The translations under genes were made by a program, and so were the position numbers. DNA of 13,170 nucleotides from an uncultured Clostridia bacterium (GTDB lineage Bacteria; Bacillota; Clostridia; Oscillospirales; Ruminococcaceae). A model generated the notes under the pieces. The model was not told the origin of the DNA. It did not search any database and worked only from the letters and a program-made list of their open reading frames with translations. Within the stretch, counting starts at the first letter, position 1. The number at the start of each line of letters is the position of its first letter. This document shows, in pieces, positions 4,699 to 10,511 of the stretch. The stretch covers positions 1-13,170 of the forward strand of contig CANQOJ010000045.1 in assembly GCA_947625455.1 (NCBI GenBank), in the 5' to 3' direction.

Positions 4699-7302
4699 TT
4701 AGCAGTTCTGATTTATGAACTTCTTCAGCAGTTTAGCAACTTCCTTTACGTCAATAGGCTTCGAGGTGTGCGCATTCATTCCCGCGTCAAGGCATTTCTT
4801 TACGTCCTCGGAAAACGCGTCAGCTGTCATTGCTATGATAGGTATATTGCTGTCGGGGCGGTTGGTTTGACGGATAGCCTCCGCCGCTTCATAACCCGAC
4901 ATTTCGGGCATTCTTATGTCCATAAGGATAGCTTTGTAATACCCTATTTCGCTGTTTTCAAACATCTCCTTGCATATCCTGCCGTTTTTGGCGTTGTCGA
5001 TAACAAGACCTAAATCCGACAAAAGCTCGTTTGCTATCTCGCTGTTTAAGTCGTTGTCCTCAGCAAGCAATATGCGGACGTTGTCAAAACTTTCGGTATC
5101 ATCGGGGCGCTCTGCCGTTATTGTATCGTCAACTGACGGCGTTTCACCGCCCGATGCGTATTTTTTCAATCCGTAGTACAATGTGGATTTGAACAGCGGT
5201 TTTGCTATAAATCCCGAAATCCCCGCTTCTCTTGCGTCTTTTTCAATATCCGACCAGTCATATGCCGAGATAAGCATTATCGGAATATCGTTTCCAAGCT
5301 TTTCCCTTATACGCCTTGCGGTTTCAATGCCGTCAATTCCCGGAAGTTTCCAGTCCAGAAGTATTATATGGTACGGGTTTATGTCGTGATAGTCCTCAAT
5401 CTGCTTTATCGCGCTTTCACCGTCAAGCGTCCATTCTGCGTTAATGCCTATCTTTTCGAGCGCGTCGGAGGCTGACTTGCATATAAGCTCGTCATCATCT
5501 ACAACCAGCATATGCCAGTTGGGCAAAATCATATCTTCCTCGCGCTCTTCTGCAATTTCAAGGTCAAGCGTCACATAAAAGCAAGTGCCTTTTCCCTGCT
5601 TGCTTTCAACGCGGATTTCGCCTTTCATGGCGTCAACTATGTACTTAGTAATCGCCATTCCCAAACCCGTGCCCTCGGTTTTATGAACGCGCTTTGTGTC
5701 CTCTCTTGCGAAAGCGTCAAACACGGTTTTCTGAAATTCCTCGGTCATTCCTATGCCGTTGTCGCGGACTTCGAGATGATACCTCGCGAAATTTTCGCCT
5801 TTCGGTGATTTTTCCTCATACAGCCTTACTTCGATATTCCCCTCGTCGGGAGTGAATTTCACGGCATTTGAAATAAGGTTGAGTATAACCTGATTAAGTC
5901 TTACGGAATCGCAGTAAACGCTTTCGTGTTCTATGTTTTCAATGGAAACGTTGAATTTCTGACGTTTATTTTTAACCTGCGGCTGAACTATGCTTACAAT
6001 TCCGTCCATAACCTCTCTTAAGGAAACGTCCGACATTGAAAGCGTCATTTTCCCGCTTTCTATCTTCGACATATCGAGAACATCATTTATAAGCCCTAAC
6101 AAATGCCTGTTAGAAACGCTTATTTTTTCAAGACAGCTTTCAACCTGCGCGCGGTTGTCAATGTTTGACATAGCAATAGCAGTCATGCCGACAATTGCGT
6201 TCATGGGCGTTCTTATATCGTGCGACATATTCGACAGAAACTCGCTTTTCGCGCGGTTTGCCTGCTCTGCTTCAAGGCGTGCGGCTTCAAGCAGTTTCAT
6301 CTGCTTCCTGCTTGACCTGTAATAGATAACGAAAATGACTACAAGCACCGCAAGGTTTATCAGCATACAGGCAATCATAAGTATCAGCCTTACACGACCT
6401 AAAGATTCCATTATGCTGTCAATGCTTCCGAAAGGCATAACCGTTATAAGGTACCATTCGGTGTCTTTCAGGGGACTTGCGAATATATGGCGCATTTGTC
6501 CATTAACAAGAGCGGAGTTGTTGTAAATCTCGCGCTTTTCCATTGCGCTCGAAAGTTCGGATATAACCTGCTCAATGCGCTGTTCATCTGTATCGCCCAT
6601 CATCTCACGCATAACGTCGAAATAGTTGTTAAGTTCGGGATAGCTTGTGTTGTTTACGATAAAACTGCCGTTTGACCTGATAAGCCGAGTTTGCAGAAGA
6701 ATGTCCTTTTCATCAAGCGACAGCGCGTCAGATATGTAACTAATAGGTACTGTCGCGACAACGGCTATGCTCTCGCGGTTTTCGGGCAGGCGATAATGTT
6801 CAGGAATGCCTATCATAACAACGCGCTCGCCGTTTGGAACAGTTCCAACCGCGATTTTCTTATCACCGTTTTTAAGAGACATGAAGAACTTGGATTCGGC
6901 AGGCAACTCAGCCATATCTCCGTAAATCATCTCAACAGAACTGTCCTCAAGCATAAATCCTAACGACTGATAATCTCTGACAGTGCCTTGATACTCCATA
7001 TTCTTTATAAGCTCGCCGTATGGCGCAGAGCCGTCGGGATTTAGCTTTATAAGAGACGCAAGCGAAGACATACGCAGTTCTATTGTGTTTTCAAACTGCT
7101 CGGACATTTCGTTGCTCATGCCCTCCATGTATATCGTGCCGATTTCGCCTACAGCCTCACGGCTTTTATACGACATAAGCGCGGAAAGTATTCCGAGCGT
7201 GCCGACTGTTGCCGTAAGCAATGCCAGCAGACTAACGACAAGAAAACGCGACATTTTCATAGGTTTTTTATCGCCGTTTGTTTCTTTCAATATATTTACC
7301 AA
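4699..7302 (-). CDS. Membrane-bound hybrid sensor histidine kinase with two receiver domains
   Basis: This 867-residue sensor kinase has a membrane helix at ~18-42, an extracytoplasmic sensing region at ~45-303 that looks like a Cache-type fold, and a second helix at ~304-328. A short coiled linker leads to the dimerisation domain with H361 (SNMSHDIRTP). The ATPase domain has an N box (NLISNAVKF, 475-483), DNGIGM at 514-519 and GTGLGMA at 544-550. Receiver 1 (~597-715) has DDD 602-604, D650 and K701. Receiver 2 (~741-865) has ED 748-749, D795 and K848. All catalytic residues are present. It lacks its own HPt domain, so the free HPt protein encoded just upstream is a natural partner. The start is uncertain: 7302 is a TTG directly against AGAAAGG, and TTG at 7290 or ATG at 7260 are alternatives, all leaving the first helix intact. 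A dead copy of its last ~55 codons lies at 3604-3772. Confidence 0.93.
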   Translation of the reverse strand: MVNILKETNGDKKPMKMSRFLVVSLLALLTATVGTLGILSALMSYKSREAVGEIGTIYMEGMSNEMSEQFENTIELRMSSLASLIKLNPDGSAPYGELIKNMEYQGTVRDYQSLGFMLEDSSVEMIYGDMAELPAESKFFMSLKNGDKKIAVGTVPNGERVVMIGIPEHYRLPENRESIAVVATVPISYISDALSLDEKDILLQTRLIRSNGSFIVNNTSYPELNNYFDVMREMMGDTDEQRIEQVISELSSAMEKREIYNNSALVNGQMRHIFASPLKDTEWYLITVMPFGSIDSIMESLGRVRLILMIACMLINLAVLVVIFVIYYRSSRKQMKLLEAARLEAEQANRAKSEFLSNMSHDIRTPMNAIVGMTAIAMSNIDNRAQVESCLEKISVSNRHLLGLINDVLDMSKIESGKMTLSMSDVSLREVMDGIVSIVQPQVKNKRQKFNVSIENIEHESVYCDSVRLNQVILNLISNAVKFTPDEGNIEVRLYEEKSPKGENFARYHLEVRDNGIGMTEEFQKTVFDAFAREDTKRVHKTEGTGLGMAITKYIVDAMKGEIRVESKQGKGTCFYVTLDLEIAEEREEDMILPNWHMLVVDDDELICKSASDALEKIGINAEWTLDGESAIKQIEDYHDINPYHIILLDWKLPGIDGIETARRIREKLGNDIPIMLISAYDWSDIEKDAREAGISGFIAKPLFKSTLYYGLKKYASGGETPSVDDTITAERPDDTESFDNVRILLAEDNDLNSEIANELLSDLGLVIDNAKNGRICKEMFENSEIGYYKAILMDIRMPEMSGYEAAEAIRQTNRPDSNIPIIAMTADAFSEDVKKCLDAGMNAHTSKPIDVKEVAKLLKKFINQNC

Positions 7303-7334
7303 CCTTTCTTAATTTCAGGAAAACATATCATATA

Positions 7335-7367
7335 CAAAATATCCGAATACCGAAAAGTATTCGGATA
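7335..7367 (-). terminator. Intrinsic terminator between HPt gene and hybrid kinase
   Basis: On the minus strand an 11-bp perfect stem TATCCGAATAC / GTATTCGGATA with a TTTTCG loop runs straight into ATTTTG. It lies 32 nt after the HPt stop codon. The T-run is short, so some readthrough into the kinase is possible. No clear separate kinase promoter is visible in the remaining ~30 nt before its start. Confidence 0.75.
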
Positions 7368-7398
7368 GAGTAACCGATTTGCCGAGAAAATTACTGCG

Positions 7399-7749
7399 TC
7401 AGTCAAGTTCACCTAATGCCGACATTACCTTTTCATACTCCGATTTTACAATTTCGGAAAGCTCGGGGGTGTTGTCCGCAACCTGATTTCTAAGCGCTTC
7501 CGTAAGTTCCGACGAAGCTTTCTGAAGCTTGTCAAGACCTAAGTTTGCGCACACTCCCTTTAAAGTATGCGCCATTCTGAAAGCAAGCGTATAATCCTCG
7601 TTTTTCAATGCCTCGAAAAGCTGTTCTGCCGATTTGTCATTCGGAAACTTTCTGATGAATTTGTCTACCATTTTCTCCGAATTTCCCATTCTCAAAAGCA
7701 CGGATTTATAATCCGAACCTATGCTGTCATAAAATTCCTTTAACGTCAA
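7399..7749 (-). CDS. Free-standing histidine phosphotransfer (HPt) protein
   Basis: This 116-residue soluble protein is the shuttle of a multistep phosphorelay. It takes phosphate from a receiver aspartate onto a histidine and passes it to another receiver. The motif MAHTLKGVCANLGLDKL places the phospho-histidine at H61 in the usual HxLKG setting, in a protein predicted to be all helical. Length is typical for an HPt domain alone. The start is TTG at 7749, overlapping the HD-GYP gene by 23 nt. It is supported by an AGGAG ribosome site inside that gene about 9 nt upstream, and no ATG is better placed. The overlap implies tight coupling with the HD-GYP regulator, which is a likely phosphate partner, and the hybrid kinase downstream lacks an HPt of its own. 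Confidence 0.9.
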   Translation of the reverse strand: MTLKEFYDSIGSDYKSVLLRMGNSEKMVDKFIRKFPNDKSAEQLFEALKNEDYTLAFRMAHTLKGVCANLGLDKLQKASSELTEALRNQVADNTPELSEIVKSEYEKVMSALGELD

Positions 7750-9343
7750 TTGTATCCGCTCCTTTCATAATCCCATAAGGACAATCGTTCAGCACGAAAT
7801 TGCCCATAGTTCCCACATATCTTTGCTGGTCGTCAACCGCCCACACCGTAAGGCAGACAACTCTGTAATCATACCCGCCATCGTCTGTTGTGCTTACCTC
7901 GATTTTCTGCACGCCGTTTTCATCTGTAATCCGGCGCAGATAAAGCTGAATTACAGGGTGTTCCGAGTTTGCTTTCCTGATAAGTTCTATAACGGTTTTT
8001 ACCGTATCGCTTCCGAAAACAGCCGTCAGTTTCTGGTCGGAAAACGGATCCATTATGCTTTCGGGAAGTTCGAATGCTTCCGCAACATTATCCGAAAGCG
8101 TAAGAATGCGGGTTGAAACGCTGTATTCAAATCCGCAGTCGCCCAACATTCCCTTTAAAAAACGGGTTTTTACCTTTTCATAGTCAAGCCTGCGCAATAT
8201 TCTGTCCGAAGAATACAGCGCGTCATTTTTGAGCAATTCCCGCGCGAACGCCTTTATTTCGTGTTCGCCCTTTGAATTAAGCCCGCTGCCCTTTTCCTTG
8301 ACCGCGCGCATTTCCTCCTGCGACAGCTGTAAGCACTGCAATAGCAAAGGATTAAACGTACCGCATTCGTTGTTCAGTATCATATCAATAGCTTTTTCGT
8401 GGGTGAACGCCTTTTTGTACACTCTGTCAGCCGTCAGCGCGTCATAAACGTCCGCAAGCGATACAACCTGCGCCGCAATCGGTATTTCGTCGCCTTTAAG
8501 ACCGTCGGGATAACCGCGCCCGTCCCAGCGCTCGTGATGCCAGCGGGCGATAGCGTAAGACAGCTTTACAATAGGTTCTTCGCTGTGAAACGGCAAATCC
8601 GACAACATTCTCGCACCCGCCGCGGAATGTGACTTCATGATTTTAAATTCCTCGTCGGTAAGCCTGCCGGGCTTGTTCAAAATCTCGTCGGGAATTGAAA
8701 TTTTTCCTATATCGTGCAGTGCCGAAGCATTTCCTATAAGTTCAATTTCCGTTTCCGAAAGCTGATACTTGTCGGTTATTTTCAGCAGCGCCCTAAGCAA
8801 TATCTCCGTGTAATTCTGAACGTTTTTGACGTGCATTCCGCACTCGTTGTTTCTGAACTCAACAATATGCGCAAGAATGTCTATCATCATGCGGGAGTTT
8901 TTCTCTCTCTCGTAAAACTGATCGGCAAACAGGTCTGTAAGCTTTTTCTGCTTTGAGTAAAGGGCGATTATGTTCCTGCATCTTTTTTGAACGACAAGCG
9001 CGTCAAACGGTCTGCGTATAAACTCTGTAACGCCGAGTTCATATGCCATATGGGTAAGTTCGGGAGAATCCTCCGAGCTTATCATAATCACGGGAATATC
9101 GTCAAGCCAGTTGTTTTTGCCCATTACTTCCAGCGCTTCAAGCCCGTCCATTTCGGGCATTATCATATCAAGAAGTATAAGCGAAATTTCCGTGGCGTGT
9201 TCTCGTATCATGGCGATAGCGTCTTTTCCGTTTTCCGCTTCAAGTATTTCATAATCCGCCAGCGTATCCGCAAGCAATTCGCGGTTCATCTGTGAATCGT
9301 CAACAATAAGTATTTTTCCCATAATTCTTTTGCGTGAAAGCAC
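7727..9343 (-). CDS. Response regulator with HD-GYP cyclic di-GMP phosphodiesterase domain
   Basis: This 538-residue protein starts with a receiver (~9-125; DD 15-16, phospho-acceptor D59 in LILLDMIMPEMDG) and continues with an HD-GYP domain (~150-350). The HD-GYP domain shows H171, H210-D211 in HDIGK, and HHERWDGRGYP at 269-279, so all hallmark residues are intact. This family hydrolyses cyclic di-GMP to pGpG or GMP. The usual receiver lysine is replaced by arginine (FIRRPFD, R111), which may alter activation. About 170 further residues (370-538) form a domain that looks PAS-like but which I cannot name securely. The start is GTG at 9343, chosen because AAGGAG lies 5 nt upstream. ATG at 9322 has only a weak site. 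It leads a minus-strand operon with the HPt gene and has its own strong promoter. Confidence 0.93.
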   Translation of the reverse strand: MLSRKRIMGKILIVDDSQMNRELLADTLADYEILEAENGKDAIAMIREHATEISLILLDMIMPEMDGLEALEVMGKNNWLDDIPVIMISSEDSPELTHMAYELGVTEFIRRPFDALVVQKRCRNIIALYSKQKKLTDLFADQFYEREKNSRMMIDILAHIVEFRNNECGMHVKNVQNYTEILLRALLKITDKYQLSETEIELIGNASALHDIGKISIPDEILNKPGRLTDEEFKIMKSHSAAGARMLSDLPFHSEEPIVKLSYAIARWHHERWDGRGYPDGLKGDEIPIAAQVVSLADVYDALTADRVYKKAFTHEKAIDMILNNECGTFNPLLLQCLQLSQEEMRAVKEKGSGLNSKGEHEIKAFARELLKNDALYSSDRILRRLDYEKVKTRFLKGMLGDCGFEYSVSTRILTLSDNVAEAFELPESIMDPFSDQKLTAVFGSDTVKTVIELIRKANSEHPVIQLYLRRITDENGVQKIEVSTTDDGGYDYRVVCLTVWAVDDQQRYVGTMGNFVLNDCPYGIMKGADTIDVKGIL

Positions 9344-9415
9344 GCTTACTCCTTACCGAAAAATTCCTTTTAATTCTTGTGCATAATAAATGGCGTAAAA
9401 AATATACCCACGCAT

Positions 9416-9444
9416 ATTATAACACACTAATTGTCTTTTGTCAA
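9416..9444 (-). promoter_or_regulatory. Sigma-A promoter of the HD-GYP/HPt operon
   Basis: On the minus strand, perfect TTGACA (9444-9439), 17 nt, perfect TATAAT (9421-9416), about 70 nt before the GTG start. The 278-nt divergent gap 9344-9621 also contains the opposite promoter at 9552. The ~100 nt between the two shows no operator I can identify. Confidence 0.9.
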
Positions 9445-9551
9445 CAATTATCGCCTAAATTTTGTATTCTTTCATAGTTGAAAAACTCTGAACACTATGC
9501 TAAAAATTTATCTGATTTTTGTGTAATTTGTATAAAGCTGGTTGTTTGCTG

Positions 9552-9580
9552 TTGACAAATTTAGTAATTTATGATAAGAT
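9552..9580 (+). promoter_or_regulatory. Sigma-A promoter of the two-receiver regulator / PocR kinase operon
   Basis: TTGACA (9552-9557), 17 nt, TAAGAT (9575-9580), about 40 nt before the ATG at 9622. It is divergent from the HD-GYP promoter, with the two -35 boxes about 107 nt apart. Confidence 0.85.
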
Positions 9581-9621
9581 GTAAATGGTTAGTATTATTT
9601 ATTTAGAAAGGGCGGTATTTC

Positions 9622-10491
9622 ATGAAATACAAGTTACTCGTAAACGGCAGCAATCAGGCGATTATCAAAGACTTTTTATCCTACAAGGAAAACTACTTTG
9701 ACTGCCTCAGCACAACAGACGCGTTTGTTGACCTCGAAAAGCATTTCAGGATTTTCGCGCCTCATGCTTTGTTGTGCTTTGTTGAACGCATCTACGACGG
9801 ACTGCTTGAAAATCTTCAGCAGTTAAAGCAAAGCGACGCGTACAACAATGCGCCGATTGTTTTCGTTACAAAGGAAGAAGTTGCGGAGGAACTTGAAGCT
9901 AATCTCGACCGCAGTACGGTTGACCTTGTTCTTTTGCGTCCGATAACGACTGACAACATAATCTTAAGAATTGTAAGGCACCTTGATGATGAAGCCATAA
10001 AGCGTTCAGCCGCACTTGCTTCAGAAGCAAGCGCAGGCGCCGAAGAAACACAGCCGACTGCCGACTTCCCGCATGAAGTTGTAGAAAATCCCGAACCGCC
10101 CGTAAAACAAGTAAGCGCACCCGAACCGCCGAGGAAAAAGCATATTCTGGTTGTCGACGACGACAGAAACGTTCTTAAAATGCTTAAATCCGCTCTTGAA
10201 GAAAAATATGAAGTTACTTCTACGCTTAACGGATTGCTTGTAGAAAAGGTGCTTGCGGCAAAGCAGGTTGACCTTATCGTTCTTGACTATGAAATGCCGA
10301 TAATGACGGGCGCTGAAGTTTACCGTAAAATCAAGGCAAACAGCAAGTATGCAAAAATCCCGATTTGTTTCCTTACGGGAGTTTCAGAGCGCAGTAAAGT
10401 AGAAGAAATCATGTCGCTGAAACCCGACAGCTATTTGCTTAAGCCTATCGACCTTGAAATGCTTAAGACAGCGATAGGCAATCTAACATAA
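9622..10491 (+). CDS. Response regulator with degenerate and canonical receiver domains, no output domain
   Basis: The 289-residue product has an N-terminal receiver-like fold (~1-122) lacking the acidic pocket and phospho-aspartate. MKYKLLVNGSN replaces the usual acidic strand-1 end, and LLRPITTDN retains only the end-of-domain pattern. A flexible Ala/Glu/Pro-rich linker (~128-170) leads to an intact receiver (~172-288) with DDD 179-181, phospho-acceptor D222 (VLDYEMPIMTG), T252 and K274. There is no DNA-binding, enzymatic or HPt domain, so it probably works through protein contact or as a phosphate sink. ATG at 9622 follows the ribosome site AGAAAGGGCGG. The PocR hybrid kinase starts 20 nt after its stop, so the two are cotranscribed and this regulator is that kinase's probable partner. 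Confidence 0.88.
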   Translation: MKYKLLVNGSNQAIIKDFLSYKENYFDCLSTTDAFVDLEKHFRIFAPHALLCFVERIYDGLLENLQQLKQSDAYNNAPIVFVTKEEVAEELEANLDRSTVDLVLLRPITTDNIILRIVRHLDDEAIKRSAALASEASAGAEETQPTADFPHEVVENPEPPVKQVSAPEPPRKKHILVVDDDRNVLKMLKSALEEKYEVTSTLNGLLVEKVLAAKQVDLIVLDYEMPIMTGAEVYRKIKANSKYAKIPICFLTGVSERSKVEEIMSLKPDSYLLKPIDLEMLKTAIGNLT

Positions 10492-10511
10492 AGAAACGGT
10501 GGTTTTTAAAT

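Noticed and set aside
4675..5013. Plus-strand open frame of 112 codons opposite the hybrid kinase end
   Set aside because: It is antisense to the second receiver domain. No promoter or ribosome site is visible and the product resembles nothing.
9445..9551. Operator or small RNA between the divergent signalling promoters
   Set aside because: Only AT-rich sequence and weak short inverted repeats are present, with nothing above what base composition would give.
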